In this document: piece after piece, positions 1 through 8,802 of the stretch
How positions within the stretch are numbered: position 1 is the stretch's first letter
How the letters are laid out: every line of letters begins with the position of its first letter
NCBI GenBank assembly: GCA_963772225.1
Contig: CAVYWD010000008.1
Span: 310,001 to 374,000, forward strand
DNA from: CAVYWD01 sp963772225
GTDB lineage: Bacteria; Myxococcota; Myxococcia; Myxococcales; UBA5297
Length of the DNA stretch: 64,000 bases
Direction of reading: 5' to 3'
Notes under the pieces: generated by a model
What the model saw: only the letters and a program-made list of their open reading frames with translations
Databases searched by the model: none
What the model was told of the DNA's origin: nothing
Program-made: the position numbers and the translations under genes

Positions 1-245
1 AGCCGGGCCGCCATCCAGCCGGCGAAGAACATCGCCACCACGCCGGAGGCGATGCTCCAGATGCCCACCCCCAGGCTGAGCCCCTGCAGGTTCCCGAGGT
101 TGCGCGGCTCGAACTTCGCGAGCTCGATGCCGGCCCCCAGGGCCAACAGGAGCAGCCACGCGCCGAGCCCGAAGAACAAGCCGGCGAACAGCGCGCCCCA
201 GCTCACGCGGTAGAGCTGGGGCCGGTCGGTGACGGTCGAAGCCAT
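1..245 (-). CDS. Partial membrane protein (N-terminal 81 residues)
   Basis: The reading frame begins with ATG at 245 and runs off the left edge, so only the N-terminus is present. It starts MASTVTDRPQ, followed by a Gly/Leu-rich transmembrane helix (about residues 14-35, VSWGALFAGLFFGLG), a short polar stretch and a second helix (about residues 55-80). A strong ribosome binding site (AGGAGGG) lies 7 bases upstream of the ATG. The pattern resembles small YrzE-like bacterial membrane proteins of unknown function, but too little is visible to assign a role. Confidence 0.7.
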   Translation of the reverse strand, partial: MASTVTDRPQLYRVSWGALFAGLFFGLGAWLLLLALGAGIELAKFEPRNLGNLQGLSLGVGIWSIASGVVAMFFAGWMAAR

Positions 246-438
246 GTCCGTGCTCCCTCCTGTCGGGCCGCCTAAAAGGAGAGACGCGGCCCACGCATGA
301 GAACCTCGCCATCGGGGGGCCTGCTTTCACGGGCGGGTGGTGAAGGCCTTTCGCCGTCGCCGCGGGCGCGGCTCGTGGCCATCCTGACGCGGGCTCGGCG
401 GGAAAGGTGCGGGGCGGCCGCGGGCTCGGGAGGCAGCG

Positions 439-678
439 ATGCGAGGCAATTGCGAGACCTGCGGAAACGAGTACGACAAGGCGTTCGAGGTGACCGTCGC
501 CAACCAGCGGCACGTCTTCGACAGCTTCGAGTGCGCCATCCAGGCGCTCGCGCCCCGCTGCGAGCACTGCGGATGCCGGGTGATCGGCCACGGGGTGGAG
601 GCCGAGTCGAAGATGTACTGCTGCGCCCACTGCGCTCATTCGGCGGGCGTCGGGCAGGTGAAGGACCGCGCGCAGTAG
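439..678 (+). CDS. Small Cys-rich zinc-ribbon / metallothionein-like protein
   Basis: This 79-residue protein carries eight cysteines in CxxC (CETC), C (FEC), CxxCxC (CEHCGC) and CCxxC (CCAHC) arrangements, with interspersed histidines. Such a set can coordinate one or two zinc ions. It resembles a widespread family of short conserved proteins sometimes labelled metallothionein-like or metal-binding. It is probably cytoplasmic, with no signal peptide. A GGGAGG ribosome binding site sits just upstream of the ATG. It precedes the glycosyltransferase at 802 on the same strand but is separated from it by 123 bases, so the two may not be functionally linked. The metal-binding role is inferred from the Cys pattern. 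Confidence 0.75.
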   Translation: MRGNCETCGNEYDKAFEVTVANQRHVFDSFECAIQALAPRCEHCGCRVIGHGVEAESKMYCCAHCAHSAGVGQVKDRAQ

Positions 679-801
679 CGCCCCTCGCGCCGAGCGCGCG
701 CTTCAAAGGCGGCCTGGCAGGCGGCCGGCCGCCTCGAGCTGCGTGCGCCCTGGGCGCGCCTCCGGGTCGAAAAGGGGTTTTCGGCTCCGGCTGGCGATGG
801 T

Positions 802-2154
802 ATGGACGCGGCGCCCATGGCGCCCGCGAGCACAGAGGCGGTTTTGGCCCCGAGCGACCGCCGGGCCTGGCTCGCCGTGCTCGGGCTGGGGATCGCCGTG
901 CGCCTCGCCGTGGCGCTCGGGACCGAGACCTACTTCGACGAGGCCTACTACCTCGCCTGGGCGCAGCGCCTCGACTTCGGCTACTTCGATCACCCGCCGA
1001 TGATCGCCGTCGCCCTGGCGCTGTTTCGCTCTCCCCGGCTGGCGGCGCTGGTCCTGGGCGGGCTCACGCTGGCGGCGCTCGCGGGCCTGGGGCGGGCGCT
1101 CCACGGCGACCGCGACGCGGGCCTTCGCGCCGCCGCGCTCGGCGCCGTCCTCCCCTCCGCGGTGCTCGCGGGCTCGTTCGCCACGGTCGACGCCCCGCTC
1201 TACCTGTTCTGGGCGCTCGCGCTCTGGGCGCTGGTGGAGCGACGCGACACTCTGGCGGGGCTCTGCCTCGGCCTGGCGCTGTCGTCCAAATACACCGGCG
1301 CGCTGCTCCTCGGCGCGGCGCTGCTCTCCATGGCGCTCGACCGCGAGTGGCGCCGGGCGGCGAAGGTCTTTGCGCTGGCGCTGCTCGTCTTCTCCCCGGT
1401 GATCGCCTGGAACGTCGCGCGCGGCGGCGCGAGCTTCGTGTTCCAGCTCCGGCACGGTCTCGGGGGGGCGCGGCCCGCGGTCGGCGCCTATCTCTTGGGC
1501 CAGTGGGCCATGGCGGGGCCGGCGCTGTTCCCGCTCGCCCTCTGGCTCACAGGGCGCAGGCGGCTGCCGAGGGTCCTCAGGCTCTCGCTTTGGCTCCCGC
1601 TGCTCGCCTTCCTGGCCGCGTCGTTTCGGACCTTCCAGGAGGTCAACTGGCCGGCCATGGCGTACCTGGGGGCGTGCGCGGCGCTCGCGGGAGAGCCGAC
1701 GCGGGCGGTCCGCGGGGCGGCCTGGGCCAACGCCGCGCTCGCGGCGGTCGCGGCCGTCCACCTCGTCTTCGCCCCGTTCGCGCTCCCGAACGACGAGGTG
1801 CTGTCCAAGGTCCACGGCTGGGCGGTGCTGGGCGAGATCAAGGCGACGGGAGCCCAGGCGGTCTTCGCGCCGACCTACCGGATGGCAGCGCAGGCATGGC
1901 TGCACACGGGCCTGCCCACGGGCACCTTCGCCTCGGGCCGCCGCTCGCAGTACGACCTCTGGCCGGCGCCCACCTTGCCGGCGCACGCCGACGCCGTCTG
2001 GGTGGGGGAGGACGAGCCTTTTCCCGCAGCCCTCGCCGACCGCTTCGCCTCGGCCGATGTGCCGCGCCGGTTCGAGACCTCATTTCGAGGCCAGCGAATG
2101 CATCGCTTTCAAATGGTCGTCTTGCGCGATTACCAGGGCGCGGGCAAGCCATAG
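802..2154 (+). CDS. GT39/PMT_2-family membrane glycosyltransferase
   Basis: This 450-residue polytopic protein has the hallmarks of the ArnT/PMT_2 (GT-C fold) family. The acidic FDEAYY motif in the first periplasmic loop (about residue 45) is followed by the conserved YFDHPP segment, and then by many hydrophobic helices to about residue 340. A soluble C-terminal part follows. Family members transfer a sugar from a polyprenyl-phosphate donor to lipid or protein acceptors on the outer face of the inner membrane; the acceptor here is unknown. The ribosome binding site is weak, and ATG 817 (MAPAST) is an alternative start. The gene stands alone on this strand. Confidence 0.85.
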   Translation: MDAAPMAPASTEAVLAPSDRRAWLAVLGLGIAVRLAVALGTETYFDEAYYLAWAQRLDFGYFDHPPMIAVALALFRSPRLAALVLGGLTLAALAGLGRALHGDRDAGLRAAALGAVLPSAVLAGSFATVDAPLYLFWALALWALVERRDTLAGLCLGLALSSKYTGALLLGAALLSMALDREWRRAAKVFALALLVFSPVIAWNVARGGASFVFQLRHGLGGARPAVGAYLLGQWAMAGPALFPLALWLTGRRRLPRVLRLSLWLPLLAFLAASFRTFQEVNWPAMAYLGACAALAGEPTRAVRGAAWANAALAAVAAVHLVFAPFALPNDEVLSKVHGWAVLGEIKATGAQAVFAPTYRMAAQAWLHTGLPTGTFASGRRSQYDLWPAPTLPAHADAVWVGEDEPFPAALADRFASADVPRRFETSFRGQRMHRFQMVVLRDYQGAGKP

Positions 2155-2587
2155 TCCCTTCGGCGCGAAATCTGGCTCGGCCAGGTTAAGGGCGAAGAGC
2201 GGCAAAAAGGGGGACGCCCGCTCCTCATCAATCGGCGCCGACAAGAGCGTCGAAAGGGGTTTTGTTGGGTGAAGTGGCGCGGACCGAGTGCGGCGCACCT
2301 CATGGAGGGCGCCGCAGGCGTTAAGGCGTTGGCGCGGAGGGCGGCCTGAGCGAGGAGGCGGGCGGGAGAATGGCCGCTGGCGCGCCGCTGGGGCCTTAAG
2401 GCGGTCTCAGGATTCGAGCCGCAGGGTTAGGAATCGCGCAGAAATAGATAATCCATATCTCAAGGTCCGAAGCGCCCGGATGGCGAGGCGCGAGGCGGGC
2501 GCATGCCAGAGGGCATTGTCACCGACGAGCAATGCCAGCCGGGATGGATCGGACGTTGAGATGGAGCAGATATTTCGGAGCGATGAC
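2155..2587. other. Gene-free interval of 433 bases
   Basis: This is the gap between the stop codon of the glycosyltransferase and the convergent stop codon of the gene at 2588. It contains one AT-richer patch around 2440-2465, but I see no convincing gene, hairpin or promoter. Confidence 0.5.
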
Positions 2588-3265
2588 CTACGCGCAGAGG
2601 CGGCGCACCTCGGGCCGGCGCAGGGTCAGCGCGAGCCAGACGTAGAATCCGGCGAGCGCGAGGCTCCACCCGACGGCGAAGAACGCGCCGATCAGCTGGA
2701 CTCCCGTGCCGAACGCGGCGCTGAAGCCGGTCGCCCCGGGGAGCACCTGGCCCATGGTGGCGGACATCATCTTCGCGCTGGCAGCGCCCATCCCTATGGC
2801 GTTGATGATTCGTAGGGTGATGCCCAGGGCGTGGAGCGGCAGGTGGCCCCAGGCGACGCCGACGAGCAGGCGCCTTCCTCTCTCTCGCCGCGCGCGGACC
2901 ATGAAGGCGCCCGCGAGGAGCCCCGCGCTCAGCGGGAGGTTCACCGCGCCGTACGCGAGCGAGAGCGGGCGCACCTTCGCCTGGATCTCGGCGAGCTCCG
3001 TCGCCATCTGGTCTTGGGCCCTCTCGAGGTTCTCCTGCATCGGCTTCGGCAGCGGCGCTCCTTGGCGCGTGGCCTTCGACATGGCGCGCACCTGCTTCAT
3101 CATCACGTCGGGCGAATACCGAAGCGCCAGCGGCAGGGAGACCAGGGTGACGAAGAGGCCCAGGCCTCCGAGGATGGCCGCGGCGCCGAGCTGGAAGCTC
3201 AACGAGCCGGGGGGCTGCGGCGAGGCGGCTGTCGCCGGGGGCTGCGAAATGCTGGCGTCTTCCAT
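2588..3265 (-). CDS. Predicted multi-pass membrane protein of unknown function
   Basis: This 225-residue protein starts MEDASISQPP. It has a Pro/Ala-rich N-terminus, a transmembrane helix at about residues 25-50 (LGAAAILGGLGLFVTLVSLP), a charged, probably extracytoplasmic helix rich in Glu, Gln and Lys (about 60-105), and three further hydrophobic segments. The frame extends upstream to 3355, but ATG 3265 has an AAAGGA ribosome binding site at a good distance and sits at the start of the protein-like sequence. No family was recognised. It lies immediately downstream of the acyl-CoA carboxylase genes on the same strand, about 150 bases away. Confidence 0.65.
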   Translation of the reverse strand: MEDASISQPPATAASPQPPGSLSFQLGAAAILGGLGLFVTLVSLPLALRYSPDVMMKQVRAMSKATRQGAPLPKPMQENLERAQDQMATELAEIQAKVRPLSLAYGAVNLPLSAGLLAGAFMVRARRERGRRLLVGVAWGHLPLHALGITLRIINAIGMGAASAKMMSATMGQVLPGATGFSAAFGTGVQLIGAFFAVGWSLALAGFYVWLALTLRRPEVRRLCA

Positions 3266-3413
3266 TCGGTGAATCCTTTTCCCCGGCGCCATGGCCTGGA
3301 ACCCTTCGCGGTCTTGAGTCACGCGGCTTTGCGAGAGTCCCGGCGCCTCGCGCAAAGAGCCGCCGTTCGAAGGCCTCGCTTCAGACGCACGGGAGCCTTC
3401 CGGCTCAGCCGGG

Positions 3414-6389
3414 TCAGGAGACGACCTTCAGGTGCTCCACCCGCCGCCGCTCGGGCTCGACCTCGCGGCTCTCCACGTCGTGGGCCCGCGCATCGGCGGT
3501 CATGAGCACGGCCTCGAGCAAGTCGCTGGTCCGGCTTCGCTGCTCGCGTTGGACCTCCTTCGGGTCGACCTCGACGTGCCTCTCGTCCGGGGTGACCTTG
3601 AAGAGCGGCAGGCCCTTCTGCACCACGGACCCGTCGGTGCCCTGGAAGATGACCTTGTCGACGGTCCCCGAGAACGGCGCCCGCACCGTGTTGAACATCT
3701 TCATCACCTCGATGATGTAGAGCGGCTGGCCCTTCTCGAAGTGCGTGCCCTCGGAGGCGAACGGCGGCCGGCCCGGCGCCTCCTGCCGGTACAGCATGCC
3801 GCCGCACATCGCGACAATCTCGTCGGCCTTCGTGGCCGGCGGCGGCACCAGCACCTTCTTCATCCGCTGCTGGAGGTCCGGGTCGCTCAGCGAGACCGGG
3901 ATCGTCACATCGAGGTTCTCCTCGACCCTGAACTCAAAGAACCGGACCGCGTCGGCAATCATGAACAAGAGCCCGAGCAGCTCGTTGCCCGCCTCGTAGC
4001 CCACGTGCGCCGCGCGGATCTTGCCCCAAAGCTCGGCGTCGTACCCGCCCTGCGGCACCTCGCACTTGAGGATCTCGTTGAGCTTGTAAAACTCCTCCTT
4101 GCGCAGACCGAAGGTCTTTCGCAGCTCGGCGTAGAAGCGGATGGACTTGGTCAGGAGCTCGTGGTCGTGCTGCCAGATGACCTCGGAGGCCGGCCTCCGA
4201 GGGTTGTACGACATGTTCAGGTACTCGTAGGTGTCGTTGAGCACGCCCAGCGGGTTGCGCAGCCAGACGAGCTTGCCGTTCTCCACCCGGTATTGGGTGC
4301 GGAAGAGGCTCAGCCAGCCCGAGAAGAGGTGCGGGTCGTCCAGCAGGATCTCCATGGGGCGGGTGATCAGCGTGAGCTTGCGGTCGAGGACCTCGGACAT
4401 GGCCTTGGCCGCCGCCGCGTCGCCGTTGCTCTCGGCCGCCACCTGCTTGGCGTAGTGCTTCTTCATCTCGGAGAACGCGAAGCCGATGTCGAGCTTGTTC
4501 GCCTCCTCCTTCAGCCGTCCCATCAACGTCAGGTAGGGCACGACGAACCGGGTCGTTGGCTTGGCCAGGACGTTCCAGCCGATGAACCAGTTGACCAGGC
4601 CGTAGTGGAACTGGAGGTTCGTGGCCAGGTTCACGCCGCGCAGGCTCGTCTGCCCGAGCACCTTGGAGAGGAGCCGGAAGCTCTCGGCCCGGTTCTCACC
4701 CTGGGTCAACAGGAGCGCGATGTTCGAGTCGTAGGCGCCGGCGACGCGGTAGCGCATGAACATGCCGGTGTCGGGGTTCACGAGGCTAATGCCCTGGTCG
4801 TCGCGGATCTCGCCCTGGATGGGCTTGGACCAGAATCGGATGAGCCCGCCGGCGTGCGGCGAGAGCGAGGCGTCGGTGGCGTTGAGACGCGACTCCACCG
4901 CCGACTTGAACCGCGGGACCCGCTCCGGCTTGGGCAGCCGCTTCCGGTGCCGGGCGAGCAGCGCCATGGCCTCGACCAGCGACTCGACGACGAAGAAGTC
5001 GCTCGGGTCGCTGGGGTTCGAGAACTTGAGGCTGTAGCAGAGCTCGGTCACCCGGTGCTCGACCTGGATGCGGGTGTTGACCTCCATGAAGTAGTACCGG
5101 TCGCGGTCGACGATGCACTCGAAGGTGGAGGCCGAGTCCAGGCCCACCGCCGCGCCGAACCGGGCCGCGTCCTCTTCCATGCGAATGAGGATGGAGAGGT
5201 CGCTCGCCAGCGCCGCCGCCTCCTGGGACCGGCCGGCCTTCTGCGCCGCGTCGATGGCCGCCTGCAGCCCCTCCTGCGTGACCGAGACCTCCAGGAGCTT
5301 CTGTTCGTGCATCTGCAGCGAGCAGTCGCGGCCGCCCAGCGCGACGCACCACTGGCCGTTGCCCAAGAGCTGGATCTCGTTGTGGCGCGTCTGCTCGATG
5401 TTGAGCTCGATGAGGACGTTCTTGTTGTCGCCGACGCTTAAGGCCTTGACCTCGTTCAGGACCTCGCGGACCATGGCCGGGGCCTCGGCGGCCGCCTGCT
5501 CGATGACCTTGTCGTCGGCGTTCTTGGCGGTGAGCAGCGCGCCGCCCAAAATGCGCTGGCCCTTGCCGCCGCCGCCGCCGATGGCCTTCAGGCGCACCCG
5601 GCTGGCGGGGTACTTCCGGAACATCTCGACGACCTCGCGCCGGACCTGCTCGCTGATCTCCTCGATGGTGTACAGGTCCTGGCCGGCGGCGTAGCACTCC
5701 TGCAGGATGGCCTCCGCCAGCACCTCGAGCGGGGCCGACTCGTCCTCCAGGAGCTTCTTGTCGACCTTGAAGGCGCGCGCCTCGATCACCGCGAGCAGCT
5801 TCTTGCGCGAGTTGAACTTGGACAAAAGCGTCCGGGCGGCGACGTCGTTGATGCCCGGGGTGACGCTCACCTTCACCTCGAGTGCGGTGCGCTTGGCCTC
5901 GTCCTTCTTGCCGGCGCGCGCCTGGGTCCGCGAGTTGGGGCCGATGAACTTGAGGCCCGCTTTCTCGACCGTGGCGACGAACTCCTCGTCCTCGGCCATG
6001 AAGCCGTAGCCGGCGAAGACGGAGTCGTAGCCGTTGTCCAGGGCGATCTGGACAATCTGGTTCATGCGCTCGACGCGCTCCTCCTTGGTCGCGCCGGAGT
6101 AGTCGGGCACGCGATGGACGCGGCCGTTGTCGGTGAGCTGGCGCAGCTCGGGCGCGAGCGCGTTCGGGTAGACGATGGAGTCCTTCTCCGAGACCAGGAT
6201 GCCGAAGTGGCGCATCCCCATCTCCTCGAAGACGTCCATCGCCTCCTTGCGGATGGGGCCGCGGCAGACGATGAGCGGCTTCAGGTCCTCGCAGGCGAAG
6301 GAGCGGACCCACTTCGAGGGCGAGGCGGAGAGGCGCCGGTCGCGGTGAGTGAGCGGGTTGTTCTGGTAGTAGTCGACGGGCTCGGCCAT
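3414..6389 (-). CDS. Acyl-CoA carboxylase, fused biotin carboxylase / biotin carrier subunit
   Basis: This 991-residue protein carries out the ATP-dependent carboxylation of biotin and carries the biotin itself. The N-terminal two thirds is a biotin carboxylase: a pre-ATP-grasp region, a glycine-rich ATP loop (GGGGGKGQ, about 271-278) and the catalytic segment EVNTRIQVEH (near 437). Compared with AccC there is an insertion of about 60 residues before the ATP loop and a long middle region (about 600-850). Near the C-terminus the biotinylation motif EVMKM is present (Lys about 897), within a lipoyl-like fold, followed by a 94-residue charged tail. It is the downstream partner of the carboxyltransferase at 6472, with an 82-base gap. 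The substrate (acetyl- or propionyl-CoA) cannot be decided. Confidence 0.9.
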   Translation of the reverse strand: MAEPVDYYQNNPLTHRDRRLSASPSKWVRSFACEDLKPLIVCRGPIRKEAMDVFEEMGMRHFGILVSEKDSIVYPNALAPELRQLTDNGRVHRVPDYSGATKEERVERMNQIVQIALDNGYDSVFAGYGFMAEDEEFVATVEKAGLKFIGPNSRTQARAGKKDEAKRTALEVKVSVTPGINDVAARTLLSKFNSRKKLLAVIEARAFKVDKKLLEDESAPLEVLAEAILQECYAAGQDLYTIEEISEQVRREVVEMFRKYPASRVRLKAIGGGGGKGQRILGGALLTAKNADDKVIEQAAAEAPAMVREVLNEVKALSVGDNKNVLIELNIEQTRHNEIQLLGNGQWCVALGGRDCSLQMHEQKLLEVSVTQEGLQAAIDAAQKAGRSQEAAALASDLSILIRMEEDAARFGAAVGLDSASTFECIVDRDRYYFMEVNTRIQVEHRVTELCYSLKFSNPSDPSDFFVVESLVEAMALLARHRKRLPKPERVPRFKSAVESRLNATDASLSPHAGGLIRFWSKPIQGEIRDDQGISLVNPDTGMFMRYRVAGAYDSNIALLLTQGENRAESFRLLSKVLGQTSLRGVNLATNLQFHYGLVNWFIGWNVLAKPTTRFVVPYLTLMGRLKEEANKLDIGFAFSEMKKHYAKQVAAESNGDAAAAKAMSEVLDRKLTLITRPMEILLDDPHLFSGWLSLFRTQYRVENGKLVWLRNPLGVLNDTYEYLNMSYNPRRPASEVIWQHDHELLTKSIRFYAELRKTFGLRKEEFYKLNEILKCEVPQGGYDAELWGKIRAAHVGYEAGNELLGLLFMIADAVRFFEFRVEENLDVTIPVSLSDPDLQQRMKKVLVPPPATKADEIVAMCGGMLYRQEAPGRPPFASEGTHFEKGQPLYIIEVMKMFNTVRAPFSGTVDKVIFQGTDGSVVQKGLPLFKVTPDERHVEVDPKEVQREQRSRTSDLLEAVLMTADARAHDVESREVEPERRRVEHLKVVS

Positions 6390-6471
6390 TGGAGATCTCT
6401 TGGGTCTTCCGGTCCAGCTTCTCGAAGGAGCGGAGCGATGAAGGTTGGAAAGGGGCTCTTGCGAGGGAGGG

Positions 6472-8196
6472 CTAGTGGAACTCGCGCTGCGGGCCGCCCA
6501 TGGGGCCGGGCGTGTAGTGCCGCAGCAGGAAGGCGAGGTTCTCGCCCAGGACCTTGCGAAGGTCGGTGGGCATGACGATGGACGAGATGGAGCCCAGCGA
6601 TAGGCCTTCTTTCGGATTCATCAGCTCCTTCTCGTAGCGGCGGTTGAGCGCGGCCTCCTGCGTCTTGAGCCACTCGGCCGCTACCTTCTCGGCGTCCTTC
6701 TTCGCCTCCTCGCCGGTCATGCCGGCCAGCGTGCGCTGCTGGATGCCCTTCTTCACCAGCTCGGTGACGCCGCTGCGGATCTTGCGGAGCTCGTCCTTGT
6801 AGACGAATTCCTTGCCCGCCGGGCCCATGACCGCGAGCCGCGTGGTCGGCAGCGCGAAGACCATGTCGGCGCCGGTGGAGTAGTTGTTGTAGGACGCGTA
6901 GGCGCCGCCGAAGGCGTTGCGCAGGATGAGCAAGATGCGCGGCGTGCGAACGTCGACGATGGCGTCGAGCATCGAGCGCCCGGCCTGCACGATGCCGCGC
7001 GCCTCCTGCTCGCGGCCCGGCAGAAAGCCGGTCGTGTCCTCCATGAAGATGATGGGGGTGTTGTAGAGGTTGCAGAAGCGGACGAACCTGGCGATCTTCA
7101 CGGCGGCGTCGCAGTCAATCTGACCGGAGGCCACCGCGCTGTTGTTGGCGACGAAGCCGACGACGTGCCCGCCCAGGCGGCCGAAGGCGGTGACCACCTC
7201 CCGGGCGCGGTCGGGCTGGATCTCGAAGTAGTCGCCGTAATCGCAGACCTGCTGGATGATGATGGACACGTCGAACGGCGTGTTGAAGCCGGTCGGCGAA
7301 TTGAAGGCCTTCTTGAGCAGCGTGTTGATCTCCCAGGTCTTGCGGTCCAGCGGGTCGCTCGTGGGCTGGAAAGGCGCGAACACCCGGTTGTTGTCCGGGA
7401 TGTAGCCGAGCACGCGCACCGCCTGTCGCAGGGCGGCGAGCTCGTCCGAGACGGTGAGGTCGGCGACGCCGGACGCGCCGTGCACCTTGGGGCCGCCCAG
7501 CTCCTCGGGCGTGATGTCCTCGCCGAGCACCGACTTCACCACGCCCGGCCCGGTGAGGCCGAAGAACGTGTCGTTGGGCTGGATGACGAAGCTTCCCTGC
7601 CGAGGCAAGTACGAGCCGCCGCCGGCGTTGAAGCCGAACATGCACATGATGGTGGGCACCACGCCGCTGATGTGGCGCAGCGCGGTGAACGCCTCGGCGT
7701 AGCCGTCGAGCCCGCCGACGCCGGCCGGGACGAAGGCTCCGGCGCTGTCGTTCATGCCGATGAGCGGGATGCCCTTCTCGCCGGCCATCCGGAAGATGTT
7801 CGCGAGCTTGGTGCCGTTGGTCGCGTCGATGGAGCCCGCGCGCACGGTGAAGTCGTGCCCGTAGCAGGCGACGTCGCGGCCCTTGACGTTGATGATGGCG
7901 GTGACCAGCGAGGCGCCGTCGAGGTTCTTGCCCCAGTTCTGGAAGAGGACGTTGGGCTCCTTGTCGGTGAGCACGCCGATGCGCTCCCAGACCGTCATGC
8001 GCTTCTTGGCGTGCTGCTTCTCAATCTGGTCGATGCTGACCGAGCGCACCGGGCGCTGGAGGAGGTCGTAGCCCTCCTTCATCGCCTCCTCGTACCCGCC
8101 GGTGGCGCGCGCAATCTCGCCGGGGATGGTGAATTCGACTTTCTCGGGCGGGTCGAGCGGGTTGGTCAAGATCGGTCGGAGCGCGGGAGGGGCCAT
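6472..8196 (-). CDS. Acyl-CoA carboxylase, carboxyltransferase subunit
   Basis: This 574-residue protein belongs to the crotonase-like carboxyltransferase family (PccB/AccD/MccB type). It moves CO2 from carboxybiotin to an acyl-CoA. Two tandem crotonase-like halves are visible. The first holds GAFVPAGVGGLDGYAEAF and CMFGFNAGGGSYLP, which forms the acyl-CoA oxyanion region. The second holds FMEDTTGFLPGREQEARG and LRNAFGGAYASYN, the biotin pocket. Length is slightly above the usual 510-550 because of an N-terminal extension. ATG 8196 is preceded by AAGGA about 12 bases upstream. It is the promoter-proximal gene of a two-gene operon with the biotin-bearing subunit, transcribed away from the phasin-like gene at 8491. 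Confidence 0.92.
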   Translation of the reverse strand: MAPPALRPILTNPLDPPEKVEFTIPGEIARATGGYEEAMKEGYDLLQRPVRSVSIDQIEKQHAKKRMTVWERIGVLTDKEPNVLFQNWGKNLDGASLVTAIINVKGRDVACYGHDFTVRAGSIDATNGTKLANIFRMAGEKGIPLIGMNDSAGAFVPAGVGGLDGYAEAFTALRHISGVVPTIMCMFGFNAGGGSYLPRQGSFVIQPNDTFFGLTGPGVVKSVLGEDITPEELGGPKVHGASGVADLTVSDELAALRQAVRVLGYIPDNNRVFAPFQPTSDPLDRKTWEINTLLKKAFNSPTGFNTPFDVSIIIQQVCDYGDYFEIQPDRAREVVTAFGRLGGHVVGFVANNSAVASGQIDCDAAVKIARFVRFCNLYNTPIIFMEDTTGFLPGREQEARGIVQAGRSMLDAIVDVRTPRILLILRNAFGGAYASYNNYSTGADMVFALPTTRLAVMGPAGKEFVYKDELRKIRSGVTELVKKGIQQRTLAGMTGEEAKKDAEKVAAEWLKTQEAALNRRYEKELMNPKEGLSLGSISSIVMPTDLRKVLGENLAFLLRHYTPGPMGGPQREFH

Positions 8197-8409
8197 GGGT
8201 CTTTCTCGTCCTTCGGGTCTCGAATAAGGGAATCTTTGAGAGGTCGATCAGCGCTGCTCGGGCCGAGGGGCCCGGAGGCGGGCGCTCGTGGGCAGAGCAG
8301 GCAAAAGAGAAATTGTCGTCGCAGACTCTGTGGAGGGCAAGCGCTTCGATGCCGCGCCCCCGCACTGTCGGCGCGCGCTCGGCGCGCCCGAGCGCCGCCG
8401 CGGCAGCCA

Positions 8410-8437
8410 TTGACTGCCTGCCGCGCTCGACTATCCT
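8410..8437 (+). promoter_or_regulatory. Candidate sigma-70-type promoter for the phasin-like gene
   Basis: A TTGACT hexamer (8410-8415) and a TATCCT hexamer (8432-8437) are separated by 16 bases, about 55 bases upstream of the ATG at 8491. The surrounding 8197-8490 interval is the divergent spacer between the carboxylase operon and this gene. The match is good for a GC-rich genome but is unsupported by any other evidence. Confidence 0.4.
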
Positions 8438-8490
8438 CGGGCGACTTTTTTCTCCCGGGGCTTTTGCCCCTTCGCGTCAAAGAGAGGACC

Positions 8491-8772
8491 ATGCTCAAGG
8501 ACAACGTGAAGAAGATGTTCGAGCTCGGCGAGGAGCAGGTCGGCAAGCTCGCCCAGCAGTTGCTCTCCAACGAGAAGTTCGTGGGGGCGATGCAGACGGT
8601 CGTCGGCAACTCGCTCAAGGCCAAGGGGCTCGTCGACAAGAACATCCGCCTCGCGCTCTCGGCCATGAACCTCCCCTCGGTCGCCGACCTCGACTCGCTC
8701 CGGCACAAGCTCGAGGACCTCGAGGAGACCATCCGGCGGCTGGAGGAGAGCGTCGGCAAGCTGGCGAAGTAG
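8491..8772 (+). CDS. Phasin-like coiled-coil protein
   Basis: This 93-residue acidic/basic helical protein begins MLKDNVKKMF. An amphipathic N-terminal half is followed by a C-terminal coiled coil with leucine heptads (about 66-92, LRHKLEDLEETIRRLEE). The size and helical character resemble short phasins and PHA-granule-associated proteins, though no diagnostic motif settles it. The ATG follows an AGAGAGGA ribosome binding site. A PhaR-type regulator is encoded about 4 kb away at 12283, which makes a granule or storage-polymer role plausible but not shown. The orphan ParA gene follows 30 bases downstream and may be co-transcribed. Confidence 0.65.
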   Translation: MLKDNVKKMFELGEEQVGKLAQQLLSNEKFVGAMQTVVGNSLKAKGLVDKNIRLALSAMNLPSVADLDSLRHKLEDLEETIRRLEESVGKLAK

Positions 8773-8802
8773 CGGCGGCCCTGGGCGGGCGGGAGTCCTG
8801 AC

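Noticed and set aside
3432..5441. Long plus-strand frame opposite the biotin carboxylase gene
   Set aside because: The sense protein has ATP-grasp and biotinylation motifs; the antisense frame is shadow.
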